DNA of 64,000 bases, taken from the NCBI GenBank assembly GCA_049347715.1, contig CP186339.1:1-64000 (forward strand). Direction: 5' to 3'. The translations under genes and the position numbers were made by a program. Position 1 is the stretch's first letter. Each line of letters begins with the position of its first letter. The DNA is from Thalassotalea_B piscium_A. Lineage in GTDB: Bacteria; Pseudomonadota; Gammaproteobacteria; Enterobacterales; Alteromonadaceae. This document shows, in pieces, positions 19,856-28,578 of the stretch. The notes below the pieces were generated by a model, which did no database searches, was not told the DNA's origin, and was given only the letters and a program-made list of their open reading frames with translations.

Positions 19856-19914
19856 AGTTTTTTAATAAGTCTCAGATTATTTATTGTAGCAAGTTATTTA
19901 ATTTTTTATTCGTA

Positions 19915-20427
19915 TTAATCATCGTTAGCCAGTTTAGCTTCTTTCTCTAACTTTGTTTGAATACGGTTTCTTTTTAATGGTGAAAGGTAGTCAACGAACA
20001 AAACACCTTTTAGGTGATCTAATTCATGCTGAATACAAATACTGAGTAGCTCTTCTGCATCTAACTCGAAGGGGTCGCCATTAATATCTAAAGCCTTTAC
20101 TGTAACTTTTGTGTGCCTATCTACTTTGGCATAACAGCCAGGAACGGATAAACAGCCTTCTTCGTTGATCATTGTTTCATCATTACGTTTAATGATTTCA
20201 GGATTAATAAGAACATAAGCTTGTTCTTTGTCTTCTGAAACATCAATAACAACAATTTGTTGATGGATATCAACTTGTGTAGCCGCTAAACCAACACCAT
20301 TTTCTTCATACATAGTGTCGAACATATCGTTTACAATACGTCTTATGTTGTCATTAACTTCTTTAACAGGAGCCGCTTTTGTTCTTAAACGTTGGTCTGG
20401 GAATCTTAATACAGGTAATATAGCCAT
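19915..20427 (-). CDS. def: Peptide deformylase
   Basis: Def is the metal-dependent enzyme that removes N-terminal formyl groups from nascent proteins. The three family motifs are present in the 170-residue product: GVGLAATQV, EGCLSVPG with the metal-binding Cys, and QHELDHL with two metal-binding His and the catalytic Glu. Length matches E. coli Def (169). It is the first gene of the leftward operon and is divergent from the LysM gene, sharing a 117-base promoter region. Confidence 0.97.
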   Translation of the reverse strand: MAILPVLRFPDQRLRTKAAPVKEVNDNIRRIVNDMFDTMYEENGVGLAATQVDIHQQIVVIDVSEDKEQAYVLINPEIIKRNDETMINEEGCLSVPGCYAKVDRHTKVTVKALDINGDPFELDAEELLSICIQHELDHLKGVLFVDYLSPLKRNRIQTKLEKEAKLANDD

Positions 20428-20544
20428 AATTTAATAAAAGAGTTCGCGAATTTTCGCATAGAGTGTTATGTTTCAATTTTAGCCATTAAATTAAATTAAT
20501 AATAGTGGTTTAGGATAAATGCTAAAAAAAATAGGCAGGTACGC

Positions 20545-21657
20545 ATGATAAAAAAAATAGTATTAATGAGCATTTGCTTTCTTTTACCGAATATTGTCTT
20601 GGCGGATGAGGTTTTACTAAACAAGAACGCGCCGAGTAAATACGTGGTTAAGAAAGGAGATACACTTTGGGATATCTCAGGAATTTTTCTGGAAGAGCCG
20701 TGGTTATGGCCCAAGATTTGGCGATTAAATCCCGATATTGAAAATCCACATTTAATTTATCCTGGGGATGAATTAAGTTTGGTTTATGATGAAAATGGTG
20801 TCCCTATGTTGGTTAAAGTAGATGATGCTACTAAAATGGACAGTCCTAAAGGTAAGCCAACGTATAAATGGTCACCTCAAGCGCGTACTTCTTTGAAAGA
20901 ACAGAACCCTGTTTCTTCTTTACCACTTCATGTGATTGCGCCTTTTATTAAATATAACACCATTTTATCTGTGTCGGATGTTGAATCATCACCTTATGTT
21001 ATTGGGGGTGAAGAGGGTTATAAATCTAACATTGATGGCTTTAAAACCTATGTGAATGGTGATTTAGAAGAAGGTAAATCTTATGCCATTTATAAAAAAG
21101 GGCGTGCGATTGTTGATCCGGAAACCGAAGCGGTTATTTCTTATCATGCGACATTAGTTGGTACCGGCAAAGCTCTCCGCAAGGGTAATAAAGAAAATAA
21201 AGAACCTGCTACTATATTTGTTGAGGGTGCAACTCGCGAAATTAGAGCAAGTGATATTTTAAAACCCGTTAATGAAGGGCAATTGTTACCATCGTTATTT
21301 ACCATGCAAGCACCTGAAGACGGTGTGAGTGGAAGTATAATCGAAACCTCTAGCGGATTAAGAGAATTTGGTAAATTAGAAGTGGTTTATCTTAATCGAG
21401 GCGCTAAAGACCACATTAAGCAAGGCGACCTTTTAACAATTAAACGGTTAAGTCCTGGAATTATTGAAACGGAAAATGGCCCTGAATATATTAAAGATAC
21501 ATCTCGTTGGGTTCAAATGGCAGCAGACAATCGCTCTGAATATAAAATGCCTACTGAGAGTATTGGTCAAATGATGGTATTTAAAGTGTTTGATGAGGTG
21601 AGTCTAGCTTTGATTTTAAACTCTGAAAAGCCGTTAAAACTTCAGGATACCTTTTAA
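20545..21657 (+). CDS. Exported LysM peptidoglycan-binding protein
   Basis: The 370-residue protein has a signal peptide (cleavage likely after IVLADE) and one LysM domain near residues 33-82 (KYVVKKGDTLWDISGIFL ... NPHLIYPGDEL), which in known proteins binds the glycan chain. The remaining 280 residues show no motif I recognise. The gene occupies the position divergent from def and upstream of dprA, where LysM proteins are found in many gammaproteobacteria. The role is probably in the envelope; the exact function is unknown. Confidence 0.88.
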   Translation: MIKKIVLMSICFLLPNIVLADEVLLNKNAPSKYVVKKGDTLWDISGIFLEEPWLWPKIWRLNPDIENPHLIYPGDELSLVYDENGVPMLVKVDDATKMDSPKGKPTYKWSPQARTSLKEQNPVSSLPLHVIAPFIKYNTILSVSDVESSPYVIGGEEGYKSNIDGFKTYVNGDLEEGKSYAIYKKGRAIVDPETEAVISYHATLVGTGKALRKGNKENKEPATIFVEGATREIRASDILKPVNEGQLLPSLFTMQAPEDGVSGSIIETSSGLREFGKLEVVYLNRGAKDHIKQGDLLTIKRLSPGIIETENGPEYIKDTSRWVQMAADNRSEYKMPTESIGQMMVFKVFDEVSLALILNSEKPLKLQDTF

Positions 21658-21697
21658 AAAATACAATGTAATACGCTTGTTCTTAAGGAGAAGGCAA

Positions 21698-22828
21698 GTG
21701 AGCATAAAAGATAACTTAAGCCAGCAACGAGAACATTCTCGTTACTGGCTTGCATTAAAACTAATTCCCAGATTATCTGTTCAGAAAAAACTTAATTTAG
21801 TTTTAGAGTACGGATTAACTTCGCTTTTCACCGACCATTCAATCTACCAAAATTTAAACCTAACAAAAGGGCAGGTTGAGGGCTTTACTTCCCCTGATTG
21901 GTTTAGAATTGACGCGATCATTGAACAAGCGAATCAAAATGATGGGCATATCATTACTTATGAAAGTCGTTACTATCCGCCTTTGTTGAAACAAATTTTT
22001 GATCCCCCACTTATTTTGTTTGTTAAAGGCAATCTTGATAATTTAATAAAAAATCAAATAGCTATAGTGGGTAGCCGAAATGCCAGCATCCAAGGAAGAG
22101 AAACTGCACAACGCTTTGCACAGGAGCTTGCACAACAAGGAGCAGTTATTACCAGTGGACTAGCTTTGGGTATTGATGCTGCTGCTCATAAAGGTGCGCT
22201 AGCAATATCGGCTCCTACCATTGCCGTTGTGGCAACAGGGATTGATAGAATGTATCCGTCGCGTCACAAGGTGCTTGCCCAAAAAATATTAGTGTCTGAT
22301 GGCACTATTGTCAGTGAATTTTTACCAGGAACACCGCCAAAAACAGGTCATTTTCCTAAACGTAACCGTATTATTAGTGGTATGAGTCATGCTGTACTTG
22401 TCGTTGAAGCTGAATTAAAAAGCGGTTCTTTAATTACTGCACGAAGTGCTGTGGAACAAAATAGAGAAGTTTTTGCTATTCCAGGAAGTATATATCATCA
22501 AAATGCTTTAGGTTGTCATTGGTTAATTAAGCAGGGAGCTAAATTAGTTGATCAAGTTGCCGATATAGAAGAAGAAATAGAGTTTTTACAAGAAAATAGT
22601 CTAAACTTAAAGATAAACAAAGAGAAAGAAAAAGAGTCAAAAAAAAGTTCAACTGAAGACTTGTGTAACGATGCATTGTTAGCTAGTGTGGGATATGAAA
22701 TCACTCCCGTAGATATAGTGGTTTCTCGGAGTAAACTACCCACAGATGTAGTGCTAACTCGATTAACAATACTTGAGCTTAGAGGTCTGGTGTCTGCGGT
22801 ACCAGGAGGCTACCTTAAAATTAAATAG
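21698..22828 (+). CDS. dprA: DNA-processing protein DprA (Smf)
   Basis: DprA protects incoming single-stranded DNA and loads RecA during natural transformation. The 376-residue product has the Rossmann-like core with IVGSRNAS, SGLALGIDAAAHKGAL, ATGIDRMYP and PKRNRIISGMS, plus a C-terminal winged-helix-like portion. A TTG at 21677 would give seven extra residues, but a strong AAGGAG at 21685-21690 lies seven bases before the GTG at 21698, so that GTG is taken as the start. It is followed after nine bases by smg. Presence of dprA alone does not show that the strain is competent. Confidence 0.95.
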   Translation: MSIKDNLSQQREHSRYWLALKLIPRLSVQKKLNLVLEYGLTSLFTDHSIYQNLNLTKGQVEGFTSPDWFRIDAIIEQANQNDGHIITYESRYYPPLLKQIFDPPLILFVKGNLDNLIKNQIAIVGSRNASIQGRETAQRFAQELAQQGAVITSGLALGIDAAAHKGALAISAPTIAVVATGIDRMYPSRHKVLAQKILVSDGTIVSEFLPGTPPKTGHFPKRNRIISGMSHAVLVVEAELKSGSLITARSAVEQNREVFAIPGSIYHQNALGCHWLIKQGAKLVDQVADIEEEIEFLQENSLNLKINKEKEKESKKSSTEDLCNDALLASVGYEITPVDIVVSRSKLPTDVVLTRLTILELRGLVSAVPGGYLKIK

Positions 22829-22837
22829 GGGCTAGTT

Positions 22838-23311
22838 ATGTTTGATATCTTGATGTACCTTTTTGAAAACTATATTCATAGTGAAGCCGAGGTAATGGTT
22901 GATCATGACGTACTCACCGATGAATTAACCCGAGCGGGTTTTCATCAAGACGAAATATATAAAGCGCTAACGTGGTTAGAAAAACTCGCAGCGTTACAAG
23001 ACACTGATGCGTACCCATATTTAACTCGCGTCGGTAGAAAGTCATTTAGAGTATATACCACAGAAGAAAAGCAAATACTTGATGTAGAATGTCGAGGATT
23101 TCTTCTTTTTCTAGAACAAGTGAATGTACTCGATTTTACAACCAGAGAAATGGTTATTGACAGGGTTATGGAACTTGATACAAAATTTTTCACTATTGAT
23201 GATCTTAAATGGGTTGTTTTGATGGTGCTATTTAATGTGCCAGGTAAAGAGAATGCTTACTCACAAATGGAAGATTTAATTTTTGATGAGCAAGAAGGTC
23301 CAGCCCATTAA
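22838..23311 (+). CDS. smg: Smg family protein (DUF494)
   Basis: The 157-residue acidic protein matches Smg: it opens MFDILMYLFENYIHSEAE and continues with GFHQDEIYKALTWLEKL and the conserved end region DLKWVVLMVLFNVPG. The function is not established; in E. coli it is encoded in the same def/dprA neighbourhood. The spacing of nine bases from dprA suggests an operon. Confidence 0.93.
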   Translation: MFDILMYLFENYIHSEAEVMVDHDVLTDELTRAGFHQDEIYKALTWLEKLAALQDTDAYPYLTRVGRKSFRVYTTEEKQILDVECRGFLLFLEQVNVLDFTTREMVIDRVMELDTKFFTIDDLKWVVLMVLFNVPGKENAYSQMEDLIFDEQEGPAH

Positions 23312-23370
23312 CTCGTTGTTGTTTCTATGGGATTAAATATACTAAGTTAATCCAGTTAAATTATGACATA

Positions 23371-23400
23371 ATAGCTATAGTGTTCTTTTACTATAGCTAT
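23371..23400. repeat. Inverted repeat just upstream of yrdD-like gene
   Basis: The arms ATAGCTATAG and CTATAGCTAT are perfect 10-base complements separated by ten bases, and each arm contains the self-complementary ATAGCTAT. The right arm ends 10 bases before the ATG at 23411. There is no T-run, so this is not an ordinary terminator. It could be an operator or an RNA hairpin near the ribosome-binding site. Confidence 0.55.
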
Positions 23401-23410
23401 ATCCTTTTAC

Positions 23411-23986
23411 ATGCCAAAATCAGACGATAAGTTATTTACTCAGCACGAGCATGCCTTAGAAAAAGCGCATGATGTTTGCCCGTCTTGTGGGTGTGAATTA
23501 GTGATTAAACACAGTAAAGCTGGTTCATTTTATGGCTGTTCATCTTATCCTAACTGCCAATATACTCGACCTGTGGTTGAGCATGAACGTGTTGAAGATA
23601 AAATACTTGTTGGTAGTGAGTGTCCCAAATGCCACCATGAATTAGCTGTTAAGCAAGGCCGATATGGCATGTTTATTGGTTGTAGTAACTTTCCTGAATG
23701 CCATCATATTGAAGATACACATCAACATGAAGACGCAGGTGTTGCTTGCCCTCAATGTGCTGCTCAAGGAAAACAAAGCGAGTTGATAGAACGGACCAAC
23801 CGTTTTGGTAAAACATTTTATTCGTGTGAGCAGTATCCCAAATGTAAGTATGTTGTTAATTATCGTCCTATCCAAGAAAAATGCCCTAAATGCCAATGGA
23901 CTATCTTAGTTGAAAGAAAAATGTCCAGTGGAAATGTCATAATATGTCCAGAAAAGAAATGTGATTATAAAAGGAAATCTGTATAA
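23411..23986 (+). CDS. yrdD: Zinc-ribbon protein related to topoisomerase I C-terminus (YrdD type)
   Basis: The 191-residue protein consists of four successive four-cysteine zinc ribbons of the type found at the C-terminus of topoisomerase I: CPSCGCE...YGCSSYPNC, CPKCHHE...IGCSNFPEC, CPQCAAQG...YSCEQYPKC and CPKCQ...ICPEKKC. No topoisomerase catalytic domain is present, so it is a stand-alone nucleic-acid-binding candidate, as with E. coli YrdD. It follows smg after 99 bases and precedes purE. Confidence 0.88.
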   Translation: MPKSDDKLFTQHEHALEKAHDVCPSCGCELVIKHSKAGSFYGCSSYPNCQYTRPVVEHERVEDKILVGSECPKCHHELAVKQGRYGMFIGCSNFPECHHIEDTHQHEDAGVACPQCAAQGKQSELIERTNRFGKTFYSCEQYPKCKYVVNYRPIQEKCPKCQWTILVERKMSSGNVIICPEKKCDYKRKSV

Positions 23987-24029
23987 TCCTGAATAATTAT
24001 TATATCTAATCACTATCGAGAGAGGCCTT

Positions 24030-24533
24030 ATGTCATCAACATTTGTTGCAATTTTAATGGGTTCAGATTCTGATCTACCTGTAATGCAATCCACTATCGA
24101 GATATTAAAGAAATTTAATATTCGTCATGAAGTTCGTGTTCGTTCAGCGCATAGAACGCCTGAAGCTGCAAAAGCATATGTTAAAGATGCGGAAGAACGA
24201 GGCTGTAAAGTGTTTATTTGTGCCGCAGGTTTAGCAGCTCACTTAGCCGGTGCTGTAGCTGGAATGACAACACGACCTGTAATTGGTGTACCTATTGATA
24301 ATGGTCCTCTTCAGGGGCATGATGCTTTATTGTCAACGGTAATGATGCCTGGTGGAATACCTGTTGCTACTGTTGCTATAGGTAAAGCTGGCGCAAAGAA
24401 TGCTGGTTATTTAGCCGCGCAAATTTTAGGTGTTGCAGACCAAGCTATTGCCGATAGTGTAAAAGCAGAGCGTGTTTCAAATGCTGAAGCTTTATTAGCA
24501 AAAGATGAAGCAATGCAAGCTAAGCTTTCTTAA
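24030..24533 (+). CDS. purE: N5-carboxyaminoimidazole ribonucleotide mutase
   Basis: PurE converts N5-CAIR to CAIR in purine synthesis. The 167-residue protein has the typical GSDSDLPVMQ near the N-terminus, the conserved VRSAHRTP with the catalytic His, and AGLAAHLAG and PVIGVPI. Its usual partner purK, which makes N5-CAIR, is not next to it here; a terminator and then an acyl-CoA synthetase follow. The length and short sequence identify it as the bacterial class I enzyme. Confidence 0.96.
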   Translation: MSSTFVAILMGSDSDLPVMQSTIEILKKFNIRHEVRVRSAHRTPEAAKAYVKDAEERGCKVFICAAGLAAHLAGAVAGMTTRPVIGVPIDNGPLQGHDALLSTVMMPGGIPVATVAIGKAGAKNAGYLAAQILGVADQAIADSVKAERVSNAEALLAKDEAMQAKLS

Positions 24534-24559
24534 TTGTTAATGCTAAAAAGTTTTTAAAA

Positions 24560-24585
24560 GGCGAACTTAGGTTCGCCTTTTTTTA
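24560..24585 (+). terminator. Rho-independent terminator after purE
   Basis: Seven-base stem GGCGAAC/GTTCGCC with a TTAG loop, preceded by four A and followed by eight T. Confidence 0.92.
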
Positions 24586-24827
24586 TTACTATTGTGACTC
24601 CTCGTTCGACTTTGGCTTAGTTCAGATAAATTAATATAAAATCACCTAATGTAGACAATTGTTATTAAATTATAAAAAATATGTCACTAACAGGTGCTTT
24701 ATATTAAAAATTGTCGACAGTATTAGACCAAAGGATAATTTTTAATCATAAATATTCACGTACAATATTCCTAATAGAAATAAAATATGGTCGATGTAGC
24801 CATAAATAAGTTTGAAGAGGAAAGGTT

Positions 24828-26459
24828 ATGAGTAATATTTATCACCAAGGTTTAGATAAAGTAGCGGCAAATAGTATGCCGTTATCCCCAATAAATTTTT
24901 TGAATCGTACTGCTGACGTATACCCAGATAAAACTGCAATTATTCATGGCGAGACAAAAATTTCATACCAACAATACCGACAAAATGTTCGTTGTTTAGC
25001 GTCTGCATTGATTCAAAGAGGTGTTAAAGAAGGTGATACTGTCAGTATTATTGCTGCCAATATTCCCGCATTTTTAGATGCACACTATGGTGTACCTTTA
25101 ACTGGGGCTGTGCTCAATTCAATTAACATTCGCTTAGACGCTGAAAATATTGCCTTTATACTTGATCATGCGGAATGTGATGTCTTATTAACAGATACTG
25201 CTTTCTCTCCAGTGGTAAAAAAAGCATTAGCACTTTGTTCTAGAACGCCGCTAGTTATAGATATTGATGATGTTATGAGTGAAGGAGGCGAGCGTTTAGG
25301 TCAAATAGAGTATCAAGATCTATTAAAAGAAGGGGACCCTAATTTTACTGGAAATATGATCCATGATGAATGGCAAGCGTTAGCGTTAAATTATACGTCA
25401 GGGACAACGGGCAATCCTAAGGGCGTTGTTTATTCTCATCGAGGGGCCTTTTTAAATGCGCTAGGCAACAATATGATTTGGCCACTTGATGGTAGTGCAG
25501 TTTATTTGTGGACTTTACCGTTATTTCATTGCAATGGTTGGTGCTTTCCTTGGACTGTTGTTGCTATGGGAGGAACACAAGTTTGCCTTCGCCATGTAGA
25601 AGTTTCAGCAATTGTAAATTCTATTATTGAAAATAAAGTCACGCACTTCTGTGGCGCACCTATAGTGCTGAATATGATACTGAATGCCGACCCTACATTA
25701 CTTGCTAAACTTCCAAGTAAAATTAAGGCCATGACTGCTGGCGCGCCACCACCAGCGGCAGTAATAAAAGGCATGGAAGCATTAAATATTGAAATTACAC
25801 AAGGGTATGGCTTAACTGAAGTTTATGGTCCTTGTGTGGTTAGTGAATGGAAACCAGAATGGAATAGCTTAAATGATGATGAACGTGCCGCTTTAAAAGC
25901 CCGTCAAGGTGTTCGTTATCCAACCCAAGAAGACGTAGATGTGTTAGATCCACAAACAATGTTACCTGTACCAGCTGACTCTGAAACAATTGGTGAAATT
26001 ATGTTTAGAGGTAACACTACGATGAAAGGCTATTTAAAAAATGAAACAGCAACAGAAGATGCCTTTAAATTTGGTTGGTTTCATTCAGGAGACTTAGCGG
26101 TCAAACACCCGGATGGTTATATTGAAATCAGAGATAGATCAAAAGATATTATTATCTCTGGAGGAGAAAATATTTCTTCTGTTGAAGTTGAAGGTGTTTT
26201 GTATAAACATCACGCGGTTATGGAAGCCGCTGTTGTAGCAAAAGCAGATGAAAAATGGGGAGAAACGCCATGCGCTTTCGTTACTTTAAAAGAAGGGCAA
26301 CACGCAACAGAACAAGAACTTATTGATTTTTGTCGTGATAATATGGCTAACTTTAAAGCGCCTAAAACAATTGTTTTTAGTGATTTACCCAAAACATCAA
26401 CAGGTAAAATTCAAAAGTTTGTGCTTCGTCAAACTGTTAAAAATTTAAGCAATAATTGA
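24828..26459 (+). CDS. AMP-forming acyl-CoA synthetase
   Basis: The 543-residue protein belongs to the ANL adenylating-enzyme family and probably activates a fatty or other carboxylic acid to its CoA ester through an acyl-AMP. The phosphate-binding motif YTSGTTGNPKGVVYSHRG is near residues 189-206, followed by QGYGLTEVYGP, the hinge region SGDLAVKHPDGYIEIRDRSKD and the catalytic Lys in PKTSTGKIQKFVLR. The sequence is closest to medium-chain acyl-CoA synthetases of the AlkK/DmdB kind, but the substrate cannot be read from sequence. GAGGAAAGG just upstream is a strong ribosome-binding site. It is flanked by terminators and is a single-gene unit. Confidence 0.9.
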   Translation: MSNIYHQGLDKVAANSMPLSPINFLNRTADVYPDKTAIIHGETKISYQQYRQNVRCLASALIQRGVKEGDTVSIIAANIPAFLDAHYGVPLTGAVLNSINIRLDAENIAFILDHAECDVLLTDTAFSPVVKKALALCSRTPLVIDIDDVMSEGGERLGQIEYQDLLKEGDPNFTGNMIHDEWQALALNYTSGTTGNPKGVVYSHRGAFLNALGNNMIWPLDGSAVYLWTLPLFHCNGWCFPWTVVAMGGTQVCLRHVEVSAIVNSIIENKVTHFCGAPIVLNMILNADPTLLAKLPSKIKAMTAGAPPPAAVIKGMEALNIEITQGYGLTEVYGPCVVSEWKPEWNSLNDDERAALKARQGVRYPTQEDVDVLDPQTMLPVPADSETIGEIMFRGNTTMKGYLKNETATEDAFKFGWFHSGDLAVKHPDGYIEIRDRSKDIIISGGENISSVEVEGVLYKHHAVMEAAVVAKADEKWGETPCAFVTLKEGQHATEQELIDFCRDNMANFKAPKTIVFSDLPKTSTGKIQKFVLRQTVKNLSNN

Positions 26460-26488
26460 TAACTAAACAAAAATTATTGTAATGGCAA

Positions 26489-26517
26489 AGGTAGCGATTC
26501 ATCGCTACCTTTTTTTA
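26489..26517 (+). terminator. Rho-independent terminator after the acyl-CoA synthetase
   Basis: Stem AGGTAGCG/CGCTACCT with a short ATTCAT loop, followed by seven more T. Confidence 0.92.
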
Positions 26518-26608
26518 TCTATCTTGTTTACTTGTATTAGATATTATGTGAATTAGCGATTAAAACCTCGTATAATCCAAAACACTATTAATTCAGTTAT
26601 TTGTTCTT

Positions 26609-27154
26609 GTGATTACAGCGAAAGATATTTTTCTAAAAGGTGGCATTCTTGCTTATCCAACCGAAGCGGTATTTGGATTAGGCTGTGATCCAGACAACTT
26701 AGATGCCATTAGGCGTTTATTAGCGATAAAAAAGCGTTCTCAAGACAAAGGTCTTATTCTCTTAGCTTCAAGTTTTACTCAACTTAAACCTTATTTAGAC
26801 GATAGCAATATTTCCAGTGAACAACTTGCTGTAATACTTTCTCGTTGGCCAAATGGCATAACCCAGCTCATTAATAAAAACTCAAAAGTGTCGACGTTAA
26901 TAAGTGGTGTATTTAATACTATTGCTGTACGTATAACGGATCAACCTGATGTGGTAGCTTTATGTAATAGCGTAAACAGACCTATTATTTCAACAAGTGC
27001 TAATTTATCAGGACAACCACCCGCAAAAACATGGCAAGAAGTAGAAACACAATTAGTGAATGAAGTGGATTTTATTATTAAAGGTAATACCTTGGGTTAC
27101 TCAAAACCTTCCACAATTATAGATGCCATTACAGGAGATAAAATACGTATATGA
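26609..27154 (+). CDS. tsaC: Threonylcarbamoyl-AMP synthase TsaC
   Basis: TsaC (YrdC/RimN) makes threonylcarbamoyl-AMP from Thr, bicarbonate and ATP, the first step of the t6A37 modification of ANN-decoding tRNAs. The 181-residue protein shows the family core AYPTEAVFGLGCDP, KKRSQDKGLILL, AVRITDQP and STSANLSGQPP. The start is GTG. It overlaps hemF by four bases (ATGA), so the two are coupled. The same tsaC-hemF/aroE neighbourhood occurs in E. coli and relatives. Confidence 0.95.
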   Translation: MITAKDIFLKGGILAYPTEAVFGLGCDPDNLDAIRRLLAIKKRSQDKGLILLASSFTQLKPYLDDSNISSEQLAVILSRWPNGITQLINKNSKVSTLISGVFNTIAVRITDQPDVVALCNSVNRPIISTSANLSGQPPAKTWQEVETQLVNEVDFIIKGNTLGYSKPSTIIDAITGDKIRI

Positions 27155-28062
27155 GCCAAGTAAGTATCGAACAAGTTATTGAATTTTTGAAACAGCTACA
27201 AGACCGTATTTGTGCTGAGTTAGAATTAGCTGATGGGCATGGTAAATTTGTCGAAGACAATTGGACCCGTGCTGAAGGTGGGGGAGGACGTACGCGAGTA
27301 TTAACTGATGGTGCTGTTATTGAACAAGGTGGAGTGAATTTCTCTCTTGTCTCAGGTGATAAATTACCCCCATCGGCAACAGCTCATCGTCCTGAACTAG
27401 CTGGCCGAAGCTGGCAAGCTTGTGGTGTTTCTTTGGTTATTCATCCTAAAAATCCTTTTATCCCAACGTCTCATGCGAATGTTCGTTTCTTTATTGCTGA
27501 AAAAGAAGGTGAAGATCCCGTTTGGTGGTTTGGCGGTGGTTTTGACTTAACGCCATTTTATCCATTCAAAGAGGATGTTATTCATTGGCATCAAACAGCG
27601 AAAAGTTTATGTGACCCTTTTGGTGAATCTGTTTATCAAGAACATAAAAAATGGTGTGATGATTACTTCTATTTAAAACATCGGGATGAAACCCGTGGTG
27701 TTGGAGGCTTGTTTTTTGATGATCTTAATTGTTGGTCATTCGAGCAATGTTTAAATTATATACAAGCAGTGGGACAAGGTTTTATTGATGCATATGTACC
27801 TATTATTAATAAAAGAAAAGACATTCCTTACCAAGAGTCTCATCGACAATTTCAATTATATCGCCGAGGACGTTACGTTGAATTTAATTTAGTTTTCGAT
27901 CGTGGCACCTTGTTTGGCTTGCAATCGGGTGGTCGAACAGAATCCATTTTAATGTCGATGCCGCCACTTGCACGATGGCAGTATAACTATCAACCGGAAG
28001 ATGGTAGTGAAGAAGCAAATTTATTGCCGTATTTAACTCCGCAAGATTGGCTAACTGTATAA
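27151..28062 (+). CDS. hemF: Oxygen-dependent coproporphyrinogen III oxidase
   Basis: HemF decarboxylates coproporphyrinogen III to protoporphyrinogen IX with O2, in heme synthesis. The 303-residue product carries the family sequence WTRAEGGGGRTRVL, HPKNPFIPTSHANVR, WWFGGGFDLTPFYP, GVGGLFFDDL and GRYVEFNLVFDRGT. Length fits the family (E. coli 299). It begins within the tsaC stop and is followed three bases later by the dgkA start. Confidence 0.97.
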   Translation: MSQVSIEQVIEFLKQLQDRICAELELADGHGKFVEDNWTRAEGGGGRTRVLTDGAVIEQGGVNFSLVSGDKLPPSATAHRPELAGRSWQACGVSLVIHPKNPFIPTSHANVRFFIAEKEGEDPVWWFGGGFDLTPFYPFKEDVIHWHQTAKSLCDPFGESVYQEHKKWCDDYFYLKHRDETRGVGGLFFDDLNCWSFEQCLNYIQAVGQGFIDAYVPIINKRKDIPYQESHRQFQLYRRGRYVEFNLVFDRGTLFGLQSGGRTESILMSMPPLARWQYNYQPEDGSEEANLLPYLTPQDWLTV

Positions 28063-28064
28063 AG

Positions 28065-28436
28065 ATGAGACAAAAAAATCAATATGGCCATTTTCAGCGT
28101 TTCGGCCCAGCAACTAAAAACAGCATTTTAGGGTTAAAAGCCGCTTATAAATATGAGTTAGCTTTTCGACAAGAAGTTTTCCTTACTATCGCAATGACAC
28201 CCTTAGCCTTGTATATAGCAGAGAGTTTTGTTGAATTCGGATTACTAATGTCGGGGCTTTTTGCTATTTTAATTACGGAATTACTTAATTCAGCGATAGA
28301 AGCGACTGTTGATCGTGTGAGTTTAGACCATCATGAATTAAGTGGTCGGGCAAAAGATATAGGTTCCGCCGCTGTTTTTGTCGCTATTATTTATTTTCTT
28401 ATCATCTGGATCTCAAAAATATTGACCTTGTTTTAG
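28065..28436 (+). CDS. dgkA: Diacylglycerol kinase DgkA
   Basis: DgkA is a trimeric inner-membrane kinase that phosphorylates diacylglycerol to phosphatidate, recycling lipid produced by membrane-derived oligosaccharide or lipid A modification. The 123-residue product has three hydrophobic helices and the conserved catalytic stretch ITELLNSAIEATVDRVS. An open frame starts earlier, at a TTG at 28047 inside hemF, but the ATG at 28065 gives the usual length (E. coli 122) and is preferred. It lies directly after hemF. Confidence 0.93.
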   Translation: MRQKNQYGHFQRFGPATKNSILGLKAAYKYELAFRQEVFLTIAMTPLALYIAESFVEFGLLMSGLFAILITELLNSAIEATVDRVSLDHHELSGRAKDIGSAAVFVAIIYFLIIWISKILTLF

Positions 28437-28495
28437 CTAATACGTCAATTGTGTCTACGTTAAACTGGAAATAACCTCACAATCCGTGTGTTTAT

Positions 28496-28536
28496 TTGAG
28501 GTAGGTCAAAGTTTTTTAAAATTAACGCCCTACAAT
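28496..28536 (+). promoter_or_regulatory. FNR/CRP-like site and -10 element upstream of ompW
   Basis: TTGAG-GTAG-GTCAA (28496-28509) is a 14-base dyad that keeps the TTGA and TCAA half-sites of the FNR consensus but has G/G instead of T/A at the inner positions. TACAAT at 28531-28536 is a good -10 hexamer. The dyad centre then lies about 41 bases upstream of the expected start site, the classical class II activator position. OmpW is known to be under FNR control in E. coli; binding here is inference. Confidence 0.5.
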
Positions 28537-28578
28537 AGTCCACAGTTTAAATACTCCCAAATTGAAAGGACGTTTCCC

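Noticed and set aside
24651..24718. Inverted repeat GTAGACAATT / AATTGTCGAC upstream of the acyl-CoA synthetase
   Set aside because: Nine of ten bases match, but the spacing of 48 bases in AT-rich DNA is easily reached by chance and no known operator fits.
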